Source: GCA-1730015 sp964550655
GTDB lineage: Bacteria > Pseudomonadota > Gammaproteobacteria > Granulosicoccales > Granulosicoccaceae
DNA length: 60,330 nucleotides
NCBI GenBank assembly: GCA_964550655.1
Contig: CAZKAQ010000009.1
Coordinates: 1-60,330, forward strand
Direction of reading: 5' to 3'
Under the pieces are notes generated by a model. It was not told where the DNA came from and made no database searches. It saw only the letters and a list, made by a program, of their open reading frames with translations. The position numbers and the translations under genes are program-made. Positions 35,903 through 44,913 of the stretch are shown here, piece after piece. The stretch's first letter is position 1. Every line of letters starts with the position of its first letter.

Positions 35903-36670
35903 ATGCATTTCGCAAAAATATTAAAAACTACACTTATTGCCGTTGCCGGTTGTTGTACACCGGTAATGGCCGATGTCAGTGTAAACTGGCAAACCACCAC
36001 CGACCAGCTAAGCCTGGAAGTGCTGCAACGCAGCAATGTGATCTCGGACTTCACGCAGCTTATAGACAAACACTTTATCAGCACAGAAGACTACAAGCTT
36101 GAAGAGCTTAAAGTGACAATAAACGACGAACAAAAACCCTACGCCAATATTGAGTCAAACGAGTTAGTTATACCGTATCACTATTTAACATACGCCATTA
36201 AAAGTCACGCAGAGCTGGAAGAAACCAGAGAGGCCGCACTTGAGCGCGCAATTAATACAGTTGAGTTCACGTTGTATCATCTGTTCGGGCTGCTTATTGC
36301 TAAAGATAACGACCCTGACTCAGACGATACAGCTGAAGCTGTATCGAGCTGGCTGATGATAAAAGCATTCGGCAATGGTGGTGAACAATGGTTTGCAGAT
36401 GCAGAAGCCTTTGGCAGGGCATCCCAGTTACTGGACGGACCGCTTACCGACTACTGGCACGAACATGCACTGTATAAGTCACGACAAAGAAAGATCAACT
36501 GCTGGATACTCGGCAGCTCACCGGAGCGCTATGAAGATTTACTCAAGCCAGTGCTTGAGCAACAACAAAGAACCGAACGCTGCACTGACGAGTGGAATCA
36601 ACTGGACCTTGAAATGCAGGAACTGTTACGGCAAAACATAGTTACCGGTTCCAGGCTACTGAACAATTAA
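35903..36670 (+). CDS. DUF4344 putative metallopeptidase with degraded zinc site
   Basis: The 255-residue exported protein has a signal peptide (TLIAVAGCCTPVMA). The C-terminal half fits DUF4344 closely: an EHALYKSRQRKINCWILGS block near 180-200 and PERYEDLL near 202-209, and a late ERCTDEW. In functional members a central HELGHA-type motif binds zinc, with a downstream Glu-rich EEDAAD block. Here the aligned segment is YHLFGLL (H126, then Leu127 and Leu130 in place of Glu and His), and the EEDAAD block reads SDDTAEA. It is thus probably catalytically dead, or the alignment differs from what I infer. Confidence 0.75.
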   Translation: MHFAKILKTTLIAVAGCCTPVMADVSVNWQTTTDQLSLEVLQRSNVISDFTQLIDKHFISTEDYKLEELKVTINDEQKPYANIESNELVIPYHYLTYAIKSHAELEETREAALERAINTVEFTLYHLFGLLIAKDNDPDSDDTAEAVSSWLMIKAFGNGGEQWFADAEAFGRASQLLDGPLTDYWHEHALYKSRQRKINCWILGSSPERYEDLLKPVLEQQQRTERCTDEWNQLDLEMQELLRQNIVTGSRLLNN

Positions 36671-36707
36671 ACGCAACACCGGGTGGCATAAACCCGTTAG
36701 ACCAGAG

Positions 36708-37409
36708 CTAAGGTGCAGTCAAAGCAGCACCGTTATCCGAAGCATTCAGTCCGAGTAAAAAAGGCACTGCTGTTTCAGCCCATTGAGTGGCATCTCTGTA
36801 ACCACTGGCGTGTTCACCAAAACAGCTCTGTAACATGTCTGTATTAATGGCACCCGGATTCAATGGCACTGCAGCTATACCTGGCGGCAGATCCTGCGCC
36901 AGTGCCTGTGTCATACCTTCGATAGCCCATTTACTGGTGCAGTAGGCGGCAACATCTGCAGCCACCGACCTGCCCCAGCCACTACTCAGATTGACGATAA
37001 CACCTGAACCGCGTTCTATTACTGCAGGAAGAAAAGCCTTGCAGACATAGAACACCCCTTTTACGTTGATATCAATCAGGCTGGAAAATTCATCGATTGA
37101 TACTTCCCACAACGGTGCGTTTTCATTGATTACTGCAGCGTTGTTTATAATGAGATCGGGCACACCCGATTCATTGATAACCGATTGCGCCCATTGTGAA
37201 ACAAGCGCCGGGTCCGACTGATCAACTACATCAAAGCGGCTCCGAGCATCAGAATTTGCAGTACCATACTTGCCTTTAAGTGTATCGATTGCCGACTGGC
37301 TTCGAGCAGTACCAACAACGCGATGACCATCGGCAATAAAACCTTCAATCAGTGCCCTGCCGAGACCGCGACTGACACCGGTAACTACGATCAGTTTACT
37401 CTGTGCCAT
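36708..37409 (-). CDS. SDR-family oxidoreductase
   Basis: The 233-residue classical short-chain dehydrogenase has TGVSRGLGRAL at the N-terminus (Rossmann Gly motif), NNAAVIN near 90, a catalytic Ser in VNLSSGWG and Tyr/Lys in YCTSKWA near 155-161, then PGAINTDML. The pattern suits NADP-linked enzymes (Arg after the glycine motif). I prefer the ATG at 37407-37409 to an in-frame TTG three codons upstream. It begins five bases after the class-III aminotransferase stop, so the two form an operon. The substrate is unknown. Confidence 0.88.
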   Translation of the reverse strand: MAQSKLIVVTGVSRGLGRALIEGFIADGHRVVGTARSQSAIDTLKGKYGTANSDARSRFDVVDQSDPALVSQWAQSVINESGVPDLIINNAAVINENAPLWEVSIDEFSSLIDINVKGVFYVCKAFLPAVIERGSGVIVNLSSGWGRSVAADVAAYCTSKWAIEGMTQALAQDLPPGIAAVPLNPGAINTDMLQSCFGEHASGYRDATQWAETAVPFLLGLNASDNGAALTAP

Positions 37410-37414
37410 AGTGT

Positions 37415-38785
37415 TCAAACCTTTTCAACTAACGCGATTTCCAAAGCGTGTTCAATTGCAGCGCCAAGCTTATCTGTCAGCTCGTCAATCTGAGAGTCTT
37501 CGATAATAAACGGTGGTGCCAGTAGAACATGATCACCTGACTTGCCATCTATAGTGCCTCCCATCGGATAGCAGATCAGACCAGCGTCAAAGGCTGCTTT
37601 CTTTATTTTTTTATTCAGACCGTGAGCTTGTGCAAACGGAGTTTTACTTTGTCTGTCTTCTACGAGTTCAAGCCCGATAAACAAACCACGACCGCGTATA
37701 TCACCGATAAATTCATGATCACCAAATTTATGCTGTAGAGCCTGCATGAGTTTTTCCCCCTGCACGCTGCAACGTTCTACCAGTTGTCGATCAATCAGCG
37801 CATTCACTACCGCAAGGCCGGCAGCACAGGCCGTGGGGTGGGCAAGGTAGGTATGCCCGTGCTGAAAGAAACCACTGCCCTCACTGATAGTCGCATAAAT
37901 TTCGTCACTGCAGATCATTGCACCTAACGGTTGATAACCTGCACCCAGACCTTTGGCAACAGTGACAATATCCGCTTCAATGCCATCATGTTGATGCGCA
38001 AAAAGATGACCCGTACGACCCATACCACACATGACTTCATCAAGTATTAACAGGATGCCATGCCGGGAGCAGATCTCCCGAATCCGTTTAAAGTAACCCT
38101 CTACCGCTGTTACTGCACCCAGAGTGGCACCAACTACCGGCTCGGCAACAAAGGCCATGACACGTTCCGGGCCCTGACGTTGAATTTCAGTTTCAAGTTC
38201 ATTGGCAACCCTCTGACCATAAGCTTCAACGGACTCATCAGCGTGTTGATCACGATAAGCATAACAAGGTGCTATATGAGAGGTTTCCGGCAACATCGGA
38301 CCAAATGTCGCACGCCGCCATTCATTGCCGCCAGTGGCAAGCGCTCCAATGGTATTGCCGTGATAACTCTGCTTACGGGCAATGACTTTGTATCTTTGCG
38401 TATCGCCTTTCTCAACAAAGTACTGCCGCGCAAGCTTAAGGCTCGCCTCGACCGCCTCGGAGCCGCCGGATACAAAATACACCCGACTCAATCGACCCAG
38501 TGCATGATCTGCCAATAACTCTGCGAGCGCTTCAGCCGGGGTACTGGTAAAGAAACTGTTGTGGGCAAAAGCCGCCTCATCCAGTTGCGCTTTAATTGCC
38601 GAAATAATCTCCGCATCACCATGACCGAGACAGGAAACGGCTGCACCACCGGAGCCGTCCAGGTACTGTTTGCCCTGCGTGTCATACAGGTAGCAACCCT
38701 GCCCCGATGCCAGGCGCGGCAAATCACTGTGGCAGTGGCGCGGAAACACACTCGAGGGTTTAACAACACTGGATAAATGGTTCAT
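37415..38785 (-). CDS. Class-III (omega) aminotransferase
   Basis: The 456-residue PLP enzyme has FVSGGSEAVEASLKLARQY near 108, KQSYHGNTIGALATGG near 143, LDEVMCGMGRTG near 255 and the PLP Lys in TVAKGLGAGYQPLG near 283. It belongs to the fold-type I aminotransferases that act on amines, omega-amino acids or taurine/beta-alanine. The ATG at 38783-38785 begins MNHLSS. Its neighbour, an SDR, could reduce or oxidise the aldehyde or ketone product, which is inference from the operon. Confidence 0.9.
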   Translation of the reverse strand: MNHLSSVVKPSSVFPRHCHSDLPRLASGQGCYLYDTQGKQYLDGSGGAAVSCLGHGDAEIISAIKAQLDEAAFAHNSFFTSTPAEALAELLADHALGRLSRVYFVSGGSEAVEASLKLARQYFVEKGDTQRYKVIARKQSYHGNTIGALATGGNEWRRATFGPMLPETSHIAPCYAYRDQHADESVEAYGQRVANELETEIQRQGPERVMAFVAEPVVGATLGAVTAVEGYFKRIREICSRHGILLILDEVMCGMGRTGHLFAHQHDGIEADIVTVAKGLGAGYQPLGAMICSDEIYATISEGSGFFQHGHTYLAHPTACAAGLAVVNALIDRQLVERCSVQGEKLMQALQHKFGDHEFIGDIRGRGLFIGLELVEDRQSKTPFAQAHGLNKKIKKAAFDAGLICYPMGGTIDGKSGDHVLLAPPFIIEDSQIDELTDKLGAAIEHALEIALVEKV

Positions 38786-39027
38786 TGGCAACTCGTATAA
38801 TCAGATGATAATCACACTTAAAACTAGTATGGCTGCGAAGGCGGAGATTCTACGCTCCTGTAACGACATTCCGACTGCAAACAAATCGTACCAACTGACA
38901 GCTTGATCACCCTCAGGCTGACAGAAAACAGTCTCGATGTCATCTGTGCTGAAAAAACAGCCGATAGTACAAGCTGGCAGTTTTTCTGCGGTAAACTCTG
39001 TTTGTCGACTACCAACAGAGCCACTAC

Positions 39028-40914
39028 ATGAAAAACCCGGATGAGCTTTCTTTTGACGAGCATGATGAGCTCATCAATCCCAAACCGGAAGAAACTGACT
39101 TTGACCGCGTGATGGATCGCGCGCTGTCACGCCGCGACTTAATGAAAGGCGTGATGGTATTCGGCGGAGTCGCCGCACTGGGCAACACGCTATTCCCCGC
39201 AATCACAGAAGCCGCACCGCACCGCTTCGCCTTTGATGCCATAGATGCAAGCACCGCTGACAACATTACTGTACCACCCGGCTACAGTGCTCAGGTTATG
39301 GTTCGGTGGGGCGATCCGCTTTGGTCTGATGGAGAAGAGTTTGATCAAAAAACACGCGGCACCGCAAGCAGCCAGGCCGTATCTTTTGGCGACAACAACG
39401 ACGGCATGGAAGTCTACGCCTACGGCAACAAAACCATTCTGATTGCCAACAACGAATACACCAATGTACGCATCATTTGGGGTAATCGTTGGAAACGCAA
39501 AGCACAGAACGACGACGATATTCTCAAAGGCATGAACGCACACGGTCTCACTGTTGCCGAAATAGAACAAAAAGACGGCCAATGGTCGATTGTCAAAGAC
39601 AGTCCGTTTAATCGTCGCCTGACTCCCGATGTTGAAATGGATATCGCAGGCCCGGCAGCTGGTCATAATCTTATGAAAACAACCATAGACCCGGCAGGTA
39701 TGGTTGCACAGGGTACTTTTAACAACTGTGGTAACGGTTCAACACCATGGGGCACTTACCTGGCCTGTGAGGAAAACTTTAATGGCTACTTCGCCACGGA
39801 CAATCAGGATCTCGCAATCTCTGCAGAAATGAAACGCTACGGTGTAACACCACTGGGCCTCGGTTACGGGTGGGAAAAAATCGATGATCGTTTCGATCTT
39901 GCTAAAGAACCCAACGAGTGCAATCGACACGGGTATGTTACTGAGGTAGACCCCACTGACCCGAACAGCCGACCAAAAAAACGCACAGCATTAGGGCGTT
40001 TCAAACATGAAAATGCCGAAGTTGTTGTCAATGGCGACGGTCATATAGTCGTCTATATGGGTGATGACGAGCGCGGCGAGTTTCTTTATCGCTATGTCTC
40101 AAACGGTGTTTACGCACCGGGAGCCGAAACAGATACATTGCTTGATGACGGCAGACTCTACGTGGCAAAGTTTAGCGACGACGGCACTGGTGAGTGGCTC
40201 GAGCTAACTCCACAGTCGACTGGCATGGCTAATATGGCTGAGATCTGCATCCACACACGCATAGCGGCTTCAACCGTTGGCGCCACTACTATGGATCGTC
40301 CCGAGTGGGTAAGCGCCAACCCGAACGCCGCCGAAGTCTATTGCTGCCTCACCAACAATAAAAACCGTGGTCTGAAAACCAATGCCGGTGGAGATGAAAC
40401 CCCGGTTGGCGGACCCAACCCGCGTGAAGCAAACCGATACGGGCAGATTGTACGCTGGCGTCCGCACTCAGGCGATCATACCGGTAACTCTTTTGACTGG
40501 GACCTGTACGTACTGGCAGGCAATCCGACGGTACATGGCGATGCCAATGCAGGTTCCGACAATATAACCAAAGACAATATGTTTAACTCGCCAGACGGAC
40601 TGAAGTTCGACTCCAACGGCATATTGTGGATACAAACAGACGGCAACTACAGCAATGAAGATAACTATGCCGGTCAGGGAAACAATCAAATGCTTGCAGC
40701 AGACCCTGCCAGCGGAGAAATCCGACGCTTTCTCACCGGCCCGAAACAAGCTGAAGTGACCGGACTGACCTGGAGCCCTGACCGTCGAACCATGTTTGTG
40801 GGCATACAGCATCCGGGGGAACGCGGAGATGGCAACTGGCCGGACGGCGGTAATTCAGTACCCCGCTCTGCCATTCTTGCAATCACACGCGATGATGGTG
40901 GACTAACGGGATAA
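39028..40914 (+). CDS. phoX: PhoX-family phosphatase (DUF839), Tat-exported
   Basis: The 628-residue protein has a twin-arginine signal (SRRDLMKGVMVFGGVAALG near 34-52) followed by the PhoX/DUF839 beta-propeller pattern: VPPGYSAQVMVRWGDPLW, NNEYTN, GPAAGHNLM, NNCGNGSTPWGTYLACEENF, ALGRFKHENAEV, GQIVRW and LKFDSNGILWIQTDG. PhoX enzymes are Ca/Fe-dependent alkaline phosphatases released by marine bacteria under phosphate limitation. I see no Pho-box-like direct repeats upstream with certainty. It is monocistronic. Confidence 0.92.
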   Translation: MKNPDELSFDEHDELINPKPEETDFDRVMDRALSRRDLMKGVMVFGGVAALGNTLFPAITEAAPHRFAFDAIDASTADNITVPPGYSAQVMVRWGDPLWSDGEEFDQKTRGTASSQAVSFGDNNDGMEVYAYGNKTILIANNEYTNVRIIWGNRWKRKAQNDDDILKGMNAHGLTVAEIEQKDGQWSIVKDSPFNRRLTPDVEMDIAGPAAGHNLMKTTIDPAGMVAQGTFNNCGNGSTPWGTYLACEENFNGYFATDNQDLAISAEMKRYGVTPLGLGYGWEKIDDRFDLAKEPNECNRHGYVTEVDPTDPNSRPKKRTALGRFKHENAEVVVNGDGHIVVYMGDDERGEFLYRYVSNGVYAPGAETDTLLDDGRLYVAKFSDDGTGEWLELTPQSTGMANMAEICIHTRIAASTVGATTMDRPEWVSANPNAAEVYCCLTNNKNRGLKTNAGGDETPVGGPNPREANRYGQIVRWRPHSGDHTGNSFDWDLYVLAGNPTVHGDANAGSDNITKDNMFNSPDGLKFDSNGILWIQTDGNYSNEDNYAGQGNNQMLAADPASGEIRRFLTGPKQAEVTGLTWSPDRRTMFVGIQHPGERGDGNWPDGGNSVPRSAILAITRDDGGLTG

Positions 40915-40976
40915 ATAGTGTTGTCTGCCTGTACAACCACATGCGCTGTGGTTAACGATACTGGAAATAGAAAAAC

Positions 40977-42191
40977 ATGAAACGCTACAGCTGGCCTAAA
41001 AATCATTGGCACTGGCCGGTAGAGCTTACCCATCAGCATGGAGTCAGGGGCGGTGAGCTGTTGTTCACCGGTGGCCAGGCTGATCTTAATCATGCAGGAG
41101 AAGTCGTTAACCCCGAACTACTCGAACCGCAGTGCCAAAGCGTTATCCGCTTTGTTGAGAATATTCTGCATGATCTCGATGCCACACTTGCCGATGTCAT
41201 TAGATGGGTTGTGTATTTTGTTGGTGATGCTGAAGACGAAGCCCACATACTTTCACTACTCGATAAAGCAACTCCCGCGAGTTGCAAACCCACTGTGTCG
41301 ACTATCTGCCTGCCGGCACTGTGTTATCCTGGTATGCGTATAGAGCTCGAAGCTGTCGCCTTCTGCCCTGCAGAAAACTCAACACAAAAAGTACAGTATG
41401 CCCGCGGTGAAAATCTACCAGCACTAGCTGACGGTTTCTCTCACGCCGTTCGCTGTGGTGATCTGGTGTTTACCAGTGATTGCTCAGCGGTATCAGCTAA
41501 CGGCAAAGTACAAGAACCGGACAACCTCACTGCACAAACCCATTTAATGATGGAGTGTCTCGACAACACACTGAAGCTTGTCGACGCATCAATGGATGAT
41601 GTACTAAAGCTCAATGTGTTCTACCTTGGTGATGGCACCGCCGCCAACTGGAGTGAACCCGCACTCATTCGCGCAGCACATTTCACCAACCCGGGTCCTG
41701 CAGCGACAGGCATTGCGTTACAGCACTTTGCCCACCCCGGACTCATGACCAAAATTGCAGTCACCGCAGGTGTGGATGCAGGTAAAACACCGCGTGATTA
41801 TGCATGGCCTGAAAACCATTGGGACTGGACAGAGCCACTGCCCTATAAACACGGTAACCGTTTTGGCAATCTGATTCACCTGGGCGGCCAGGTTGCACTT
41901 GATCAGCAGGCGCAGGTACTGCATCCGGATAACATGGCAGAGCAAACCCGTTTGGCGATGCAAAACATCGCTTCTGTGCTGGCAGAGTTTGGTGCAACAC
42001 TTGACGATGTAGTCAAGGTAACTACTTTTTATCAGGGTAGTGCTTCAGCTTCTGCGCTGCATGAAAACTTGTTAATTCGGTCTGGTTCTTATAGTAAGCC
42101 GGGGCCGGCTACTTCTGGTATACCTGTGACGAATTTGGTTTATGAGTCTATGGTGATTGAGATTGAGGTTATTGCTATTGTTGATTCTTGA
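40977..42191 (+). CDS. Triple-domain RidA (YjgF/Rid) fusion protein
   Basis: The 404-residue protein contains three tandem Rid-like domains, about 1-130, 140-265 and 285-404. Each has the G-(G/D)-Q/S strand, an EQT/AQT helix, an L(D)VxxxxxYxG strand and a terminal V/I-E-I-E-type strand. Standalone RidA is a homotrimer whose active sites lie between subunits; one chain with three domains could form a covalent pseudotrimer. The Arg that binds the substrate carboxylate in E. coli RidA is not conserved in any of the three (Lys or Ala in the aligned positions), so imine deaminase activity is doubtful. The final ~55 codons are strikingly T-ending compared with the rest of the gene. A dispersed repeat begins 18 bases after the stop. 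Confidence 0.82.
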   Translation: MKRYSWPKNHWHWPVELTHQHGVRGGELLFTGGQADLNHAGEVVNPELLEPQCQSVIRFVENILHDLDATLADVIRWVVYFVGDAEDEAHILSLLDKATPASCKPTVSTICLPALCYPGMRIELEAVAFCPAENSTQKVQYARGENLPALADGFSHAVRCGDLVFTSDCSAVSANGKVQEPDNLTAQTHLMMECLDNTLKLVDASMDDVLKLNVFYLGDGTAANWSEPALIRAAHFTNPGPAATGIALQHFAHPGLMTKIAVTAGVDAGKTPRDYAWPENHWDWTEPLPYKHGNRFGNLIHLGGQVALDQQAQVLHPDNMAEQTRLAMQNIASVLAEFGATLDDVVKVTTFYQGSASASALHENLLIRSGSYSKPGPATSGIPVTNLVYESMVIEIEVIAIVDS

Positions 42192-42209
42192 TTTTTTTAT
42201 TGATGAGTG

Positions 42210-42466
42210 GGTTGTGCCCTTTGGGCGGTGTTGTTTTTTGAGGGACGAGCGGGTCATGCCCTTCAGGCGGAGTCACTTTTCAAAAGACGAAAAGTAACCA
42301 AAAGTCTTATTGCGACTACTCAGCCCTGCGGGTGCCTGCGGCATTTTGAGAGTGATCGCTCCGGCGGGCCGCGCTAATAGCCATCCATGGCTAACAGCGC
42401 TCTTTGCGCCATCCCTGGCGCGCCGATCCGCCTCCACGATCACTCTCAAAACTGATTAGACGCAGG
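42210..42466 (-). repeat. Dispersed 250-bp repeat, copy 2
   Basis: The reverse complement closely matches copy 1 (10321-10572) over its whole length, including TTTTGAGAGTGATCG and its inverted partner, the GCCGCAGGCACCCG block and the CTTTTGAAAAG block. It lies 18 bases from the 3' end of the triple-RidA gene. The copies share the position and orientation relative to the upstream gene (GGGC end next to the stop). Confidence 0.88.
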
Positions 42467-42483
42467 TAGGTCAAAAGCAAAAT

Positions 42484-42519
<36 letters not shown>

Positions 42520-42636
42520 AAGCATACGCACGACTTTATACTGATGTTACTTATGTTGATGAGGCCCTCTTTGGTAGGGGGATAAGCTTCAAGCGCATCC
42601 ACCAAATGTGAACACGACATGCCCTCCTCTGTATAA

Positions 42637-43401
42637 CTATCCGGCTGTCCAGCCACCATCGATAAGATGCGAGGTACCGGTTACCATCGATGATGCATCA
42701 CTGGCCAGATACACTACACACCCCATGATATCTTCAACTTCACCTATGCGGTCGAGCTTGATTTTGGATTTGATCCACTTAACTCTTTCCGGGTTGTCGA
42801 AGGTAACTTTGGTTAATGGCGTTTTTATAAACGTCGGGCAGATGGTGTTGATACGAATATTGTGTGGGCCCCATTCAATGGCCATGGCTTTGACCATTCC
42901 TTCCAGTGCATGCTTTGATGCACAGTACACTGTTCTGTCGAGCCCGCCTACCATGCCCATCTGTGATGAGATATGAATAATAGAGCCGCCCTTGCCTGCA
43001 TCAACCATAGCCCGGGCTGCACACGCAGATACAAAATAAGCGCCACGGACATTGGTATCCATAACACCCTGATAGTCTTCTGCGGTTGTTTCAAGTGCGG
43101 GTTTATGGTTTGCAGTACCGGCTGAGTTCACCACCACATCAAATGCGCGCTGTGTTTTCATGCAATCGGTAATCGAATCTACCTGACTGATATCCATGGT
43201 GACACTTTCAGCGCTGTAGCCAGCAGCATTTACTGCAGTAACTGTTTCAGTCAGCTTGTCTGCGCTGCGAGCGGCGATCACTACATGAGCACCGGCTTCG
43301 GCCAGAGCCGCTACAGCGCCCAGCCCGATTCCACTCGAACCGCCAACTACCAGTGCACGTTTGCCATCAAGCCTGAAGCTGGGTGTTTTAGGTAAATTCA
43401 T
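42637..43401 (-). CDS. SDR-family oxidoreductase, coupled to an HpsN-like dehydrogenase
   Basis: The 254-residue classical SDR has VVGGSSGIGLGA near residue 20, a Ser in IHISSQMG near 145, YCASKHALEG near 158-167, then DGGWTAG at the C-terminus. Its ATG overlaps the stop of the upstream gene by one base (TAATG), so it is coupled to the histidinol-dehydrogenase-type enzyme. In 2,3-dihydroxypropane-1-sulfonate catabolism, HpsO/HpsP dehydrogenases act together with HpsN; the pair here resembles that arrangement, but specificity is inference. Confidence 0.85.
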   Translation of the reverse strand: MNLPKTPSFRLDGKRALVVGGSSGIGLGAVAALAEAGAHVVIAARSADKLTETVTAVNAAGYSAESVTMDISQVDSITDCMKTQRAFDVVVNSAGTANHKPALETTAEDYQGVMDTNVRGAYFVSACAARAMVDAGKGGSIIHISSQMGMVGGLDRTVYCASKHALEGMVKAMAIEWGPHNIRINTICPTFIKTPLTKVTFDNPERVKWIKSKIKLDRIGEVEDIMGCVVYLASDASSMVTGTSHLIDGGWTAG

Positions 43402-44723
43402 TATGTTTTATCTACCGGTAACGCAGGCTCTGCGTAAGGCACATTTCTGCCACCAAATCGCCGCACGCGCAGATTAGCCTGCTCTCCATGACCGGCAAAC
43501 CCCTCAAGCATACAAAGCCTGGAGCAATATTCACCCATCATGACAGACGCTTCGTCAGTTAAGACTCTTTGATAGGTGTGCGTCTTGATAAACTTGCCGA
43601 CCCACAAGCCTCCGGTATAACGACCGGCTTTTTTGGTCGGCAGCGTATGGTTGGTACCGATGACTTTATCGCCATAGGCAACATTGGTTCGCTGACCTAA
43701 AAATAAAGCGCCATAGTTGGTCATATTCTCAAGGAACCAGTCATCACGATCTGTCATTACCTGTACATGTTCAGACGCAATAAACTCCGCCTGTTCAAGC
43801 ATCTCGTCGTAGTCGCTGCACAGAATCACCTCGCCATAGTCCTGCCATGAAACACCGGCTACTTCCGCTGTTGGCAGGATGGCAAGAATCCGATCAATTT
43901 CTTTTAGCGTTTCGGTGGCAAGTTTTTCGGAATTTGTAATCAGTACGGCCGGTGAGTTAACACCATGCTCTGCCTGGCCCAACAAGTCAGTGGCACACAT
44001 CTCTGCATCAACTGTTTCATCAGCAATGAGTAGTGTCTCTGTTGGTCCGGCAAAAAGATCGATACCAACCCTGCCGTACAGTTGTCGTTTTGCTTCCGCA
44101 ACATAGGCATTACCGGGTCCCACCAGCATATCGACGGACGCTACCGATTCGGTACCCAGTGCCATTGTGGCCACAGCCTGTACACCACCGAGACAATAAA
44201 TTTCATCCGCCCCGCCAAGGTGCATAGCGGCAACAATTGCCGGGTGAGGCGCACCGTCCTGCGGTGGTGCTGATGAGATAATACGCTGCACACCGGCCAC
44301 CTTCGCCGTCACCACACTCATATGAGCTGATGCGACCATCGGGTATTTACCACCCGGAACATAGCAGCCAACAGAGTTCACCGAAATGTTCTTATGACCG
44401 AGAACCACTCCGGGCAGTGTCTCGACCTCGATATCAGAGAGTGACGCTTTTTGATGTTCGGCAAAATTTCTGACCTGAGTCTGGGCAAATTTGATGTCAG
44501 TCAAATCCTGCGCCGAGACCTGACCCATTGCTTTATCGATCTCGGTATCAGACAACAGAAAATTATCCGGTGAATAGTTATCAAACTTCTCTGATAATTC
44601 CCGAACCGCCGCATCACCTCTTTTATCAACTGACTCAAGAATGCCTTCGACTATTGAACGAACTGCGCTGTCATCCTCGGCACGAAGTTCCGCACTGCGG
44701 GCAGTTTTTAAATGTTTTGCCAT
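43401..44723 (-). CDS. HisD-superfamily dehydrogenase, probably sulfopropanediol dehydrogenase (HpsN-like)
   Basis: The 440-residue protein belongs to the histidinol dehydrogenase superfamily. It has GPGNAYVAEAKRQLYG near 208, metal/active-site residues in GQAEHG (near 250) and ASEHVQVMT (near 320), and GTNHTLPTKKAGRYTGGLW near 360, and it ends EGFAGHGEQANLRVRRFGGRN. The AGHGEQA tail and the KKAGRYTGG segment are more typical of the HpsN-like branch than of HisD. A distinct HisC lies 11 kb away and no other his genes adjoin, so histidine biosynthesis is not favoured. ATG at 44721-44723 chosen; 26 in-frame upstream codons are dispensable. Confidence 0.78.
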   Translation of the reverse strand: MAKHLKTARSAELRAEDDSAVRSIVEGILESVDKRGDAAVRELSEKFDNYSPDNFLLSDTEIDKAMGQVSAQDLTDIKFAQTQVRNFAEHQKASLSDIEVETLPGVVLGHKNISVNSVGCYVPGGKYPMVASAHMSVVTAKVAGVQRIISSAPPQDGAPHPAIVAAMHLGGADEIYCLGGVQAVATMALGTESVASVDMLVGPGNAYVAEAKRQLYGRVGIDLFAGPTETLLIADETVDAEMCATDLLGQAEHGVNSPAVLITNSEKLATETLKEIDRILAILPTAEVAGVSWQDYGEVILCSDYDEMLEQAEFIASEHVQVMTDRDDWFLENMTNYGALFLGQRTNVAYGDKVIGTNHTLPTKKAGRYTGGLWVGKFIKTHTYQRVLTDEASVMMGEYCSRLCMLEGFAGHGEQANLRVRRFGGRNVPYAEPALPVDKT

Positions 44724-44913
44724 TGTTCTATCCGGAACCTCAACGTGATATGAATAAAGTCTGAGTATACGGTAAGCCGGGTTCATCTGACAGATTGACA
44801 ACTATATAATCACTCAAATAGCAACGCTAAAATTCGACAAAATGTTCTCAATGCCCTCACCTTTAATACCGGACAATACGGTAGAATCCAGCTCTCGCAA
44901 ACAGAACTGCAAA

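Noticed and set aside
42210..42466. Insertion sequence
   Set aside because: There is no transposase frame, the element is only about 250 bases and no target duplication is clear; it fits a non-autonomous repeat family.
43401..44723. Annotation as hisD (histidinol dehydrogenase)
   Set aside because: The tail motif and segment around GRYTGG fit the HpsN-like branch better, and it is coupled to an SDR rather than to his genes. Not fully excluded.
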